64,000 bases of DNA from Microbacterium sp. CSI-V (GCF_001984105.1 NZ_MTQM01000009.1:62001-126000), one strand, 5' to 3'. Shown: positions 8,594 to 17,927, numbered from the stretch's first letter. A program made the numbers and translations. The notes: generated by a model not told the origin, from the letters alone.

Positions 8594-10557
8594 TGAGTAC
8601 GCCGCGCCTCGATGATCTTCCGCAGGTGGTCGACCCCACGGTTCTGACGGACCTCGGGGAGCGTCTCGTATCCATCGCAAATGCGGCGCAATCGTCTATG
8701 GCTGACGTGCGCCAGCGATGGACTCTGCTGAGTGACTCCGAGGTGTTTAACGTCTCCGGCGCGGAAGCCGTGCCCCACATGCTCGACCGTCCGGCCGCCG
8801 ATGCCCGTAGCTTCTCCGAGGCGCTGGTGGAGGCACGCAACGCATTGTGGGATGCGGGGTCGATGGAGTTCCCCGACTTGAGGCATCGTCGTGAAGAACT
8901 TGCATCCAGGATTCCGACCGTGGTCGCCGATTACGACTCCGCTGTAGACGCCTCGGCTCGCGCGGACACCGTCTATCGATCGACGCGCGGTGCCGACGTC
9001 GACGCCTCGGTCGCCGCGGACGCGTCGCTTGTGCGACTAAATGCGTCGGTAACGCTGCGGTCGGCGGAAAGCGCGCTGGATTCCCTGAGCACCGATATTG
9101 ACCGATTTCGCCGGGACGTGGAGGACGCCGAGGATCGCCTCGCGTCGCGCCTCCGGAACGTAGCGGGCGGAACGGAGGTGATTAACGCCGCAGGCGAACC
9201 CGTGCGAGTCGGTCAACTGTTCTGGGGTCACACGGAATCGGCCTACCCCGGCGCGCCGTCCGCCGCCTCGGTCAACCGCACGCTTTCAGAGCAGCTGGCG
9301 TACGTCCTCGGGCGCGCCGCTGAGCGCCGCATCGACTGGCTCTCTGGAGCAGACCCGGATGCCGTTCATTCGTGGCTCGGCGATCACCCGGACTTCGTGC
9401 AGTCGGTCGCCTTCATCGACCCGCAGCGCACGGGACCGTTGTTCGCCGATTTGATGGCATCATCCACGTCCGCCCCGGGTGGGGAGTGGATCGAAGGGCC
9501 GCTCGCTCAGCTGATGGCACTCGCTCCCCTTGTCGTCGGAAACATGAATGGCGTCTCGGCTGCGCAGCGGAACAGCTTCAACCTGAAGGGGCTGTCCGAC
9601 GCGCTCGTGCGGGACGACCTCGATGCGGAGGTAGCTTCACGCCTTGCCGCTCTCAGGCGTGCGCTAGACGTGCGAACTCGGGACGGATCACGTCCTCTGC
9701 TCGTGGGGTTCTTCTTCGATAGCGATGGCTCTCCTCGGGCAAACCTGGCGTTCGGAGACATCGACTCTGCTGACCAGGTCACCACGCTGACGCATGGTAT
9801 TAACACGGATTTGGGTTCCGTCGCGGAATGGTCCACAGGCAGCTCTGACCTTCAGGCAGCCTTGGCGCGTGAACTGGAACGGACAGGCGAACAGGGCACC
9901 GCGGCGGTGCTCCTCGTGATGGATTGGGATTCCGGCGATACCTTCCAGGTCTGGGGAATCGACCGCCCAGATGCCGGCGCGGCCAGGCTTGCTGAGACGT
10001 TGCGCGGTGTGCGTGTCACAAACCCGAGTGCACAACTCAATGTCGGCGCGCACTCGCTTGGGACGACGATGACCAGCCAGGTCATCGCTGACAACCCGGG
10101 GTTGGTCTCACACGCGTGGTTCTTCGGTTCAGCGGGCATCACGCCTGACACGCGTGATGCGCTGGCCGAGCAGGCGCGCACCGGTCAGATGGTGTTGTCC
10201 GCCACGCACGCGGACGCGGACTTCATCGCCCCCTTCGGCCGCAAAACTTGGCTGGGAAGCTTGCATCCCGAAGACCCCCGAGGCGTACCTGGCGTGTCGT
10301 CGTTCGGATCTGATGGCGGCGTCGTCGTCGGGTACGGATCGGCGCAAGGCGAGTTCGGCGAAGCGACAGATAGCCACGACGCGCACAATAGTGTGAAGCA
10401 GGAATTCGTCGGCTGGGGGGCGTCGTGGGACGGGTCTCCCTCGCCCCGATACGAGCCGGTTGAACAGACGGGATATCTCGACCCATCGGCCGAATCGTTC
10501 AAGCATTTCGTGGTTGGCTTACGCGAGGCCCTCGAAACAACTGGAGCGAGCCAATGA
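8593..10557 (+). CDS. Alpha/beta hydrolase (DUF1023-like) with helical N-terminal domain
   Basis: A 654-residue protein. The first 200 residues or so are predicted helical and rich in Ala, Asp, Arg and Ser, with a WXG/LXG-like character (DVRQRWTLLSDSEVF). The C-terminal half looks like a DUF1023 alpha/beta hydrolase: the nucleophile elbow GAHSLGTT places Ser488, and later DADFIAPFG and DSHDAHNSV could supply the acid and histidine. No signal peptide is seen. A small helical partner gene lies upstream and a lipoprotein gene downstream, both with ATGA-type overlaps. A plausible reading is a secreted esterase or lipase, possibly a type VII substrate. A rare TTA codon near the 3' end (10519) and generally relaxed codon use set it apart from its neighbours. 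Confidence 0.72.
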   Translation: MSTPRLDDLPQVVDPTVLTDLGERLVSIANAAQSSMADVRQRWTLLSDSEVFNVSGAEAVPHMLDRPAADARSFSEALVEARNALWDAGSMEFPDLRHRREELASRIPTVVADYDSAVDASARADTVYRSTRGADVDASVAADASLVRLNASVTLRSAESALDSLSTDIDRFRRDVEDAEDRLASRLRNVAGGTEVINAAGEPVRVGQLFWGHTESAYPGAPSAASVNRTLSEQLAYVLGRAAERRIDWLSGADPDAVHSWLGDHPDFVQSVAFIDPQRTGPLFADLMASSTSAPGGEWIEGPLAQLMALAPLVVGNMNGVSAAQRNSFNLKGLSDALVRDDLDAEVASRLAALRRALDVRTRDGSRPLLVGFFFDSDGSPRANLAFGDIDSADQVTTLTHGINTDLGSVAEWSTGSSDLQAALARELERTGEQGTAAVLLVMDWDSGDTFQVWGIDRPDAGAARLAETLRGVRVTNPSAQLNVGAHSLGTTMTSQVIADNPGLVSHAWFFGSAGITPDTRDALAEQARTGQMVLSATHADADFIAPFGRKTWLGSLHPEDPRGVPGVSSFGSDGGVVVGYGSAQGEFGEATDSHDAHNSVKQEFVGWGASWDGSPSPRYEPVEQTGYLDPSAESFKHFVVGLREALETTGASQ

Positions 10558-11216
10558 GTCAACGTGGGTGGGGTGCTATCCCCGTCGTGGTCGCCAGTGG
10601 CGTTGTGGCCGCGACCATTCTGACCGGATGTGGAGGTCCGCAGGTGTCTCCGACTCAATCGCCCAATGGGGCGCCCAGCAGTACTGGGGGTTTCGACGCC
10701 GCAAAGGCGGTCAACCTGGAGTTCAAGGCAACGGTCGCGGCCGTGCAGAAACAGATCTTCGACGGGGAATGGCGCGTCGGCGCCTACGGCGACACGCCTC
10801 AAGCCTGCGCAGAGGGCTACGAATTCTCGTTACGACGTGAGCTTCCCGAGGGTTTCTCGTTCGACGGTCAGGGTCCCCAGCGGATGGAGGAACTTCGCAC
10901 GTGGTTGGGCGACAACGGGTGGCAGCTTGCGCCGACGCCGACCTACGGCGAGGGGATCGAGAACATCGTGATCATGGCGGGCAAGCCGGAGGCGAAGGTG
11001 TCGCGTCTGGATGTCGACATGGTTCCGGCGAATCCGGCCGAGGGCACGATCGACGTGCTGGAGCTTCGTGCGACCTCCACGTGCGAGCCGGGCGACGCCG
11101 GCGCGCTCCTCGATGAGTTGCGGGGTCCGCTGACCGCGGTGCCGAGCGATGACGGCATCCCGGATCTGGAGAGCCCGGATGCCACTCCCCTGTTCGAGCG
11201 TTTCGACGAGGGGTGA
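10554..11216 (+). CDS. Predicted lipoprotein
   Basis: A 220-residue lipoprotein: a short basic start, a hydrophobic segment and a lipobox LTGC at about residues 23-26, followed by a Gly/Ser/Thr-rich spacer. No recognised domain is seen in the mature part; the central region has cysteines at AQPCAEGYEF-like and STCEPGD positions that could form an extracellular disulfide. It overlaps the hydrolase gene by four bases (ATGA) and so belongs to the same operon. Its position makes it a candidate partner or protective protein for the hydrolase, but that is inference. It contains a rare TTA codon at 10830. Confidence 0.75.
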   Translation: MSQRGWGAIPVVVASGVVAATILTGCGGPQVSPTQSPNGAPSSTGGFDAAKAVNLEFKATVAAVQKQIFDGEWRVGAYGDTPQACAEGYEFSLRRELPEGFSFDGQGPQRMEELRTWLGDNGWQLAPTPTYGEGIENIVIMAGKPEAKVSRLDVDMVPANPAEGTIDVLELRATSTCEPGDAGALLDELRGPLTAVPSDDGIPDLESPDATPLFERFDEG

Positions 11217-11219
11217 CCG

Positions 11220-11534
11220 TCAGGACGCCGAGCGCGCCGCGCGCTTCTGCTCCTGGAACACCCGGATCGCCTCGTAGCGGTCGGCGGATCGCGCCTGCCG
11301 CTTTGCCGCCTCGACCTCGCGCGTCTTGGGCGGCGCCGTGGTGACCAGATCGTCCAGCAGTCGGCGGGTGGCCGCGGCGATCTGGTCCACGGCGCGATCG
11401 AACACTTCCTGATTCGCTCGGGAGGGCTTCGTCGTTCCCGCGATCTTGCGCACGAACTGCAGCGCCGCGTCGTGGCACTCGTCGTCCGAGGCCGGCGGCT
11501 CGAAGTTGTGGAGGGGGACGATGTTGCGGCACAT
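11220..11534 (-). CDS. DUF2277 family protein
   Basis: A 104-residue cytosolic protein that opens with the family signature MCRNIVPLHNFEPPAS and contains ATRRLLDDLVTTAPP, both typical of DUF2277, a small actinobacterial and proteobacterial family of unknown function. The ATG at 11534 is preceded by TACCCT with six bases between, fitting a leaderless transcript, and the Met-Cys-Arg-Asn start matches the family. It converges on the lipoprotein gene with only three bases between the stops. Confidence 0.88.
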   Translation of the reverse strand: MCRNIVPLHNFEPPASDDECHDAALQFVRKIAGTTKPSRANQEVFDRAVDQIAAATRRLLDDLVTTAPPKTREVEAAKRQARSADRYEAIRVFQEQKRAARSAS

Positions 11535-11650
11535 GCCGACAGGGTAGGCCGCTCCCCCGCGCGGCGAAAGGGACCGCTCGTCCAAGCTCCCGGCATCCGC
11601 ACAGGCGTCGCGCCGCTTGCGTGTCGGTGGCGTCGGGAAAGATGGATGCC

Positions 11651-13345
11651 ATGACCTCCCCCTACGCGTCGCGTCCGTGGTTGAGCTCGTACGCCGAGGG
11701 CGTGCCCGACGACATCGACGAACCGTCGCAGACGCTGCCCGAGATGATCGCGGACTCCGTCCACCGATACGGCAAGGGTGTCGCGCTCGAATTCTTCGGC
11801 GCGCAGACGACCTATCGCGAGCTGGGCGACCAGATCTCCCGCGCGGCCGAGGGGCTGCGGCGTCTCGGTGTGACGGCGGGCGATCGCGTCGCACTCGTGC
11901 TGCCGAACTGCCCGCAGCACGTCGTCGCGTTCTACGCGGCGCTGCGGCTCGGGGCGATCGTCATCGAGCACAACCCGCTCTACACCGCCCGCGAGTTGCG
12001 GCACCAGTTCGAAGACCACGGCGCGAGGTTCGCGATCGTGTGGGACAAGGTCGCCGATCTCGTCGCCGACTTCCCCTCTGATCTCGCGCTCCAGCACATC
12101 GTCAGCGTCGACATCACACGTGCCATGCCGTTCGGTACACGTCTGGCCCTGCGACTGCCGGTGAAGAAAGCCCGCGAGTCCCGCGCGCAGCTGACGGCCG
12201 CCCCGTCATCGAAGCGACCGACGCCGTGGGACGGACTGCTCACGCACGGCAAGCTTTCACGCAAGCACGAGGGCCCGCTGCTCGACGACATCGCCCTGCT
12301 GCAGTACACCAGCGGCACGACGGGTACGCCGAAGGGAGCGATCCTCACGCACGCGAACCTCCGCGCCAACGCGATGCAGGGGCGCGCGTGGGTGCCGGGC
12401 CTCCACGACGGCGAGGAGACGTTCTACGGCGTCCTCCCCCTCTTCCACGCCTACGGCCTCACCCTCTGCCTGACCTTCGCGATGAGCATCGGGGCGAAGC
12501 TCGTCCTGTTCCCGAAGTACGACCTCGACCTCGTGGCATCCGCGGTCAAGAAGAGCCCGCCGACGTTCCTCCCGGCCGTTCCGCCCATCTACGACCAGCT
12601 GGCCCGCGCCGCGTCCCGCGGCACCGTCGATCTCTCGACCGTGCGCTTCGCGATCTCGGGGGCCATGAGCCTGCCCGTGGCCACCGTCGACCGGTGGGAG
12701 AAGGCGACCGGGGGGCTGCTCGTCGAGGGGTACGGCATGACCGAGTCCTCGCCCGTGGCGCTCGGAAACCCGATCGGACCGTCGCGGCGCCCGGGCACCG
12801 TGGGCGTGCCGTTCCCGAGCACCGACATCCGCGTGGTCGACCCCGACGATCCCGAGAAAGACCTGCCGCTCGGTGAGGCCGGCGAACTGCTGCTGCGCGG
12901 ACCGCAGGTCTTCGAGGGCTACTGGAACCGTCCGTCCGACACCGCGGCCACGCTCCTCGACGGCGGGTGGCTGCGCACCGGCGACATCGCTTCCGTCTCG
13001 ACCGACGGCTTCGTCACGATCGTCGACCGGTTGAAGGAGATCATCATCACCGGCGGCTTCAACGTCTCACCCAGCGAGGTCGAGGACGTCCTCGTGTCAC
13101 ACCCCGACATCGAGGGCGCGGCGGTCGTCGCCCTGCCCAAGCCCCGCGGTGGCGAGGATGTCGCCGCCGCCATCGTCGTGCGAGACGGCGTCGCCATCGA
13201 GCCCGAGGCGATCCGCGACTACTGCAAGTCTCGGCTGGCCTCCTACAAGGTGCCGCGACGGGTGGTCGTCGTCGACGACCTGCCGCGGTCGCTCATCGGC
13301 AAGGTGCTGCGTCGCGAGGTGCGCGAGCGACTGATGGCATCCTGA
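11651..13345 (+). CDS. fadD: Long-chain acyl-CoA synthetase (AMP-forming)
   Basis: A 564-residue member of the ANL superfamily that adenylates a fatty acid and transfers it to CoA. The AMP-binding P-loop LQYTSGTTGTPKGA lies at about residues 216-229, YGMTESSP and the GWLRTGDIA hinge region follow, and the C-terminal lysine is in LIGKVLRRE. The substrate chain length cannot be read from sequence; FadD-like proteins with this layout are usually long-chain specific. The ATG at 11651 is preceded by AAAGAT with seven bases between. It converges with glnE across a six-base gap with no visible terminator. Confidence 0.88.
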   Translation: MTSPYASRPWLSSYAEGVPDDIDEPSQTLPEMIADSVHRYGKGVALEFFGAQTTYRELGDQISRAAEGLRRLGVTAGDRVALVLPNCPQHVVAFYAALRLGAIVIEHNPLYTARELRHQFEDHGARFAIVWDKVADLVADFPSDLALQHIVSVDITRAMPFGTRLALRLPVKKARESRAQLTAAPSSKRPTPWDGLLTHGKLSRKHEGPLLDDIALLQYTSGTTGTPKGAILTHANLRANAMQGRAWVPGLHDGEETFYGVLPLFHAYGLTLCLTFAMSIGAKLVLFPKYDLDLVASAVKKSPPTFLPAVPPIYDQLARAASRGTVDLSTVRFAISGAMSLPVATVDRWEKATGGLLVEGYGMTESSPVALGNPIGPSRRPGTVGVPFPSTDIRVVDPDDPEKDLPLGEAGELLLRGPQVFEGYWNRPSDTAATLLDGGWLRTGDIASVSTDGFVTIVDRLKEIIITGGFNVSPSEVEDVLVSHPDIEGAAVVALPKPRGGEDVAAAIVVRDGVAIEPEAIRDYCKSRLASYKVPRRVVVVDDLPRSLIGKVLRREVRERLMAS

Positions 13346-13351
13346 GCCCGG

Positions 13352-16345
13352 TCACCCGTAGAAGAGCTTCTCGAACACGCGGCGGGCCCGCCGTGTCGCG
13401 CCGAGATAGTCTTCTTCGACCTGGGTGGCCGAGTGCGGCGGGTACTCCAGGATCCGCCCGATGCCGTCAAGCCGCGCGCGATCGGCGGGGAGGACATCGC
13501 TCGTCTGCCCCGACAGCAGGGTGTTGGCCGACCGCAGCCGGCTGGCGAGGTGCCAGGATGCCGCGAGCTTCTCGGCCGCGTCCGGAGCGATGAGCCCCGC
13601 CTCGACGGCCGCCTGCAGCGCGCCCAGGGTCGAGGTCGTCCGCATCGCCGGAACCGCCCGCGCGTGCTGGAGCTGGAGGATCTGCACGAGCCATTCGACG
13701 TCGCTGATCGAGCCCGGACCCAGCTTGAGGTGCCGGGCGGGGTCGGCCCCCTGCGGCAGACGCTCGTTCTCGACCCGTGCCTTGATCCGGCGGATCTCGC
13801 GCAAGCCGTTCGGGTCGGCGTTCGCGGGGTAGCGCACGTCGTCGGCGAGGGCGAGGAAGTCGGCGATGAGCTTGACGCTTCCCGCGACGCCGCGGGCGCG
13901 CAGCAGGGCCTGCGCCTCCCATGACAGCGACCACCGGCGGTAGTACTCGGCGTACGCGTCGAGGGAACGCGCCAGCGGACCACTCCGCCCCTCGGGGCGG
14001 AGCTCCGCGTCGAGGTCGAGCGGGAGCCGGTGGTCCTCGGCCTGTTCGCGGAGGCCGGCGACCAGCTTCAACGCCAACGTGCTCGCGCGGTGCGGGTCGA
14101 TGCCGTTGGCGCGGTAGACGTACATCACGTCGGCATCCGATCCGAAGCCGATCTCGCGCCCGCCGAAGCGTCCCATCGCGATGACGGAGAAGTCGAGGGC
14201 GTCGTCCTCGGGCGGGACGACCTCGCGCCGGACGGCGCGCAGAGTCGCTTGGATCGTCACCTCGGTGATCGTCGACAGGGCGTCCGAGAGCTCCTCGAGC
14301 GAGACGACCTCGAGGACCGCCGCCATCGCGACGCGCAGCATCTCGCGCCGTCGGAGCGCACGCACCGAGCGCATCGCGCCGTCGATGTCGTCCCAGCGGG
14401 TCTGGATGGCCCGCGCCTCCTCCTGGAGGGCCGCTCCCGAGCGGGGACGCAGGAGCGCATCGTCGTCGAGCCACGCGACCGATTCGGGGATCCACTCCAT
14501 CAGCTCGCCGATGTAGCGGGATCCCGACAGCACGCGGGTGAGGCTCTCGGCGGCGCCCGCCGAGTCGCGCAGCATGCGCAGGAACCACGGGGTGTTGCCC
14601 AACCGTTCGCTGATGCGGCGGAAGACCAGCAGCCCGTAGTCGGGATCGACGCCGTCGGCGAACCACCGGATCATGATCGGCATGAGGTGCCGCTGGATCG
14701 TGGACTTGCGGCTCAGGCCGCTGGTGAGCGCCGCAATGTGCCGGAGCGCACCGGCCGGGTCGCGGAAGCCGATCGCGGCGAGGCGGTCGCGCGCCTGCTC
14801 GGTCGAGAGCGTCCGCTCCCCCTCGGGGAGGGCCGCCACGGCCGACAACAGCGGCCGGTAGAAGAGCCGGACGTGGATGTCGCGGACTTCGCGCTTGATG
14901 CTCTCCCACGCGGCCTGCACCCCCGCCGCCGAATCCGAGAGGCCGGTCGCGCGGGCGAGGACGCGGAGGTCGTCTTCCTTCTCGGGGAGCAGCGCGGTGC
15001 GCCGCAGCCCCCGGAGCTGCAGCCGATGCTCGATCAGCCGGAGCAAGCGGTAGTCGCGGCCGAACGCTTCGGCTTCGCTCCGACCGATGTAGCCCTCGGC
15101 GACGAGCGCGTCGAGGGCCTCGAGCGTGCCGCGCTGACGGATGCGTTCGTCGGTGAGCCCGTGCACGAGCTGCAGCAGCTGCACGGTGAACTCGACATCC
15201 CGGATGCCGCCCGGCCCGAGCTTCACCTGCCGGTTCACCTCGCTCGCGGGGATGTGCTCGGTGACTCGCTCGCGCATGCGCTGCACGCCCTCGACGAAGT
15301 TCTCGCGGGCGGCGCTGTGCCAGACGAGGGGCTGCACGGCGGCGATGTACTCGGCGCCGAGCGCGGCGTCGCCGGCGATCGCCCGCGCCTTGAGAAGCGC
15401 CTGGAACTCCCAGCTCTTCGCCCACCGGTCGTAGTACTGCTGGTGCGCGCCGAGGCTGCGGACGAGGGCGCCCTGCTTCCCCTCGGGGCGGAGGTTCGGG
15501 TCGACCTCCCACAACGGGGGCTCGATCTCGGGGCCCGAGATGCCGCGCATCGTCTGCACGGCGAGGCGCGTGCCGATGTCGATCGCGCGGGCCTCCGACA
15601 CGACCTCTTCGTCCGCGCTCCCGCCGACGAAGATGACGTCGACGTCGCTGACGTAGTTCAGCTCGCGCGCGCCGGTCTTGCCCATCGCGATGATCGCGAA
15701 CCGGGTCGCGGCGACCTGCGCACGGGGAAACGCCGCAGGCCCGGTTCCGGCGACCCGCGACCGGGCGACGCTCAGCGAGGCCTCGAGTGCGGCGCCGGCG
15801 AGATCGGCGAGAGACGCCGAGACGACGTCGATCGCGGATGCGGGGTCGTCCTGGCCGAGGTCGTACGCGGCGATCCGCGCGAGCAGGCGCCGGTAGCGCA
15901 CACGGAGCGCCACCCACGCGGCATCCGTCGCGTCGGCCGCGAACCCCTCGTCGTCTCCGACGGATGCCAGCAGCTCGACGCGCATGAGCTGCTCGTCGGG
16001 GACGGTCAGCCCGGCGCCGGCGAGGTGGGCGATCTCATCGGGATGCCGGAGGTAGAACTCCGCGAATCCGTCGGACGCGCCGACGATGTCCCACAGCGCC
16101 CGCCACGTGCCGGCATCCCCCGCAGCGGCGCGGATCGCGGCCGGGTCGCGGCGCGCGATCTGCACGAGCGCCGCGAGCGCGCGGTCGGGGTCGGCCACGC
16201 GCTGCGCCAGCGCCATGGCATCCGCCCGCTCGGCACCCGTCAGTTGCTCGAGCTCGCCCAGGCCCGCATCGGCTTCCTCGAGACGCGAGAAGCCGGTGCG
16301 GGCCAGGGCGGTGAGCGCCGTCGATCGATCGCCCGAGGTCATCAC
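13352..16345 (-). CDS. glnE: Glutamine synthetase adenylyltransferase/adenylyl-removing enzyme
   Basis: A 997-residue bifunctional nucleotidyltransferase that adenylylates and deadenylylates glutamine synthetase in response to nitrogen status. Two GlnE-type catalytic halves are visible: the N-terminal adenylyl-removing domain with GKTGARELNYVSDVDVIF (near residue 230) and the C-terminal adenylyltransferase domain with MGRFGGREIGFGSDADVMYVY (near 730). Each keeps the paired Asp of the polymerase-beta-like fold, and each is followed by its KLGPG(G/S)I block. The length is normal. It directly follows glnA2 (seven-base gap) on the same strand; its expected target is Tyr402 of GlnA, since GlnA2 lacks the tyrosine. 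Confidence 0.96.
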   Translation of the reverse strand: MMTSGDRSTALTALARTGFSRLEEADAGLGELEQLTGAERADAMALAQRVADPDRALAALVQIARRDPAAIRAAAGDAGTWRALWDIVGASDGFAEFYLRHPDEIAHLAGAGLTVPDEQLMRVELLASVGDDEGFAADATDAAWVALRVRYRRLLARIAAYDLGQDDPASAIDVVSASLADLAGAALEASLSVARSRVAGTGPAAFPRAQVAATRFAIIAMGKTGARELNYVSDVDVIFVGGSADEEVVSEARAIDIGTRLAVQTMRGISGPEIEPPLWEVDPNLRPEGKQGALVRSLGAHQQYYDRWAKSWEFQALLKARAIAGDAALGAEYIAAVQPLVWHSAARENFVEGVQRMRERVTEHIPASEVNRQVKLGPGGIRDVEFTVQLLQLVHGLTDERIRQRGTLEALDALVAEGYIGRSEAEAFGRDYRLLRLIEHRLQLRGLRRTALLPEKEDDLRVLARATGLSDSAAGVQAAWESIKREVRDIHVRLFYRPLLSAVAALPEGERTLSTEQARDRLAAIGFRDPAGALRHIAALTSGLSRKSTIQRHLMPIMIRWFADGVDPDYGLLVFRRISERLGNTPWFLRMLRDSAGAAESLTRVLSGSRYIGELMEWIPESVAWLDDDALLRPRSGAALQEEARAIQTRWDDIDGAMRSVRALRRREMLRVAMAAVLEVVSLEELSDALSTITEVTIQATLRAVRREVVPPEDDALDFSVIAMGRFGGREIGFGSDADVMYVYRANGIDPHRASTLALKLVAGLREQAEDHRLPLDLDAELRPEGRSGPLARSLDAYAEYYRRWSLSWEAQALLRARGVAGSVKLIADFLALADDVRYPANADPNGLREIRRIKARVENERLPQGADPARHLKLGPGSISDVEWLVQILQLQHARAVPAMRTTSTLGALQAAVEAGLIAPDAAEKLAASWHLASRLRSANTLLSGQTSDVLPADRARLDGIGRILEYPPHSATQVEEDYLGATRRARRVFEKLFYG

Positions 16346-16352
16346 AGCCCGG

Positions 16353-17693
16353 TCAGAGCGCCTCGAGGTTGCTCTGCAGCTCGAAGGGCGTGACCTGCGC
16401 GCGGTACTGCTGCCACTCGCGGCGCTTGTTCAGGAGTACGTACTTGAAGACCTGCTCCCCCAGCGTCTCGGCGACCAGCTCGGATTCCTCGAGGTATTCG
16501 AGGGCGTGGTCGAGGCTCGCGGGCAGCGGAGCGTAGCCGAGGGCGCGACGCTCGGCGTCGGTCAGCGACCAGACGTTGTCCTCGGCCTCGGGGGGCAGCT
16601 CGTAGCCCTCTTCGATGCCCTTGAGGCCGGCCGCAAGCATGAGCGCGTACGACAGGTACGGGTTCGCGGCGGAGTCGAGCGCGCGGTACTCCACCCGCGT
16701 GGACTGACCCTTGTTCGGCTTGTACAGCGGCACCCGCACGAGCGCGGAGCGGTTGTTGTGGCCCCAGCAGATGAAGCTGGGTGCCTCGTCGCCGCCCCAC
16801 AGGCGCTTGTAGGAGTTGACGAACTGGTTCGTCACGGCAGAGATCTCGTTGGCGTGACGCAGGAGTCCGGCGATGAACTGGCGTCCGACCTTGGACAGCT
16901 GGTACTGCCCGCCCTCTTCGTAGAACGCGTTCATGTCGCCCTCGAAGAGCGACATGTGCGTGTGCATGCCGCTACCCGGCTGGCCGCTGAGGGGCTTCGG
17001 CATGAACGTGGCGTACACGCCCTGCTCGATCGCGACCTCCTTCACGACCGTGCGGAAGGTCATGATGTTGTCCGCGGTGGTGAGAGCGTCGGCGTAGCGC
17101 AGATCGATCTCGTTCTGACCGGGACCGCCCTCGTGATGGCTGAACTCGACCGAGATGCCGAGGTCTTCGAGCATGCGCACCGAACGGCGACGGAAGTCGT
17201 GGGCCGTACCACCGGGCACGTTGTCGAAGTAGCCGGCGGAATCGACGGGCTCGGGACGACCGTCGGGGCCGAGCTGCGACGACTTCAGCAGGTAGAACTC
17301 GATCTCGGGGTGCGTGTAGAACGTGAACCCGGCATCGGCCGCCTTCGCGAGGGTGCGCTTGAGGACGTGCCGCGGGTCGGCCACGGCGGGCTGTCCGTCG
17401 GGCGTGGTGATGTCGCAGAACATCCGCGCCGTCGGGTCGATCTCGCCCCGCCACGGCAGGGTCTGGAACGTCGTCGGGTCGGGGTGCGCCAGCAGATCGG
17501 ACTCGTACGAGCGGGTCAGACCCTCGATGGCCGAGCCGTCGAAGCCCAGGCCCTCGCTGAAGGCGCCCTCGACCTCGGCGGGCGCGATCGCCACCGACTT
17601 CAGGGTTCCGACGACGTCGGTGAACCACAGGCGCACGAACTTCACGCCGCGTTCCTCGATCGTCCGCAGGACGAAATCGCGCTGCTTGTCCAT
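16353..17693 (-). CDS. glnA2: Glutamine synthetase-like protein GlnA2 (lacks adenylylation Tyr)
   Basis: A 446-residue class I (alpha-type) glutamine synthetase-family protein. It keeps FDGSAIEGL, the metal-binding THPEIEFYLL block, KPLSGQPGSGMHTHMS and NNRSALVRVP. Where GlnA has the adenylylation motif KDLYELP, this protein reads DNVWSL, so Trp375 replaces the target tyrosine and GlnE should not modify it there. In Mycobacterium and Streptomyces GlnA2 enzymes have weak glutamine synthetase activity or act on polyamines; which applies here is unknown. It lies between the small SPOR-like gene and glnE in one minus-strand operon. Confidence 0.93.
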   Translation of the reverse strand: MDKQRDFVLRTIEERGVKFVRLWFTDVVGTLKSVAIAPAEVEGAFSEGLGFDGSAIEGLTRSYESDLLAHPDPTTFQTLPWRGEIDPTARMFCDITTPDGQPAVADPRHVLKRTLAKAADAGFTFYTHPEIEFYLLKSSQLGPDGRPEPVDSAGYFDNVPGGTAHDFRRRSVRMLEDLGISVEFSHHEGGPGQNEIDLRYADALTTADNIMTFRTVVKEVAIEQGVYATFMPKPLSGQPGSGMHTHMSLFEGDMNAFYEEGGQYQLSKVGRQFIAGLLRHANEISAVTNQFVNSYKRLWGGDEAPSFICWGHNNRSALVRVPLYKPNKGQSTRVEYRALDSAANPYLSYALMLAAGLKGIEEGYELPPEAEDNVWSLTDAERRALGYAPLPASLDHALEYLEESELVAETLGEQVFKYVLLNKRREWQQYRAQVTPFELQSNLEAL

Positions 17694-17720
17694 CGTTCTC
17701 CTCGTTCTCGGTCGGCGGGA

Positions 17721-17927
17721 TCAGCGGCCGGAGCCGGAACCCCAGTCGGAGTCGCGGGCGTCGTCTTCGGCCCATTTCTTCGAACGTTCCTGCAGCAGCT
17801 GGGGGGCGCGCGCCGCTTCCTCTGCGGTGTCGAAGGGACCCGCGCGATCGACCGCCGGCGACTCGTACCCCTGCTCGACCTGACCGGTCTCGAGGTTGTA
17901 CCAGTACTTCTTGTTGTCGTCGCTCAC
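17721..17927 (-). CDS. Small SPOR-like conserved protein
   Basis: A 68-residue hydrophilic protein beginning with DDNKKYWYNLETGQVE and continuing GPFDTAEEAARAP, a pattern shared with small actinobacterial proteins often annotated as SPOR-domain or methionine-aminopeptidase-linked. It is too short for a full SPOR domain, and its role is unknown. The GTG at 17927 follows an AAGGAG ribosome site. It sits 27 bp upstream of glnA2 on the same strand, and a likely promoter hexamer TAGGAT lies upstream, so it probably heads the glnA2-glnE operon. Confidence 0.82.
   Translation of the reverse strand: MSDDNKKYWYNLETGQVEQGYESPAVDRAGPFDTAEEAARAPQLLQERSKKWAEDDARDSDWGSGSGR

Noticed and set aside
14030..16393. 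787-codon plus-strand frame opposite glnE
   Set aside because: glnE carries both conserved catalytic motifs on the other strand; this frame has none.
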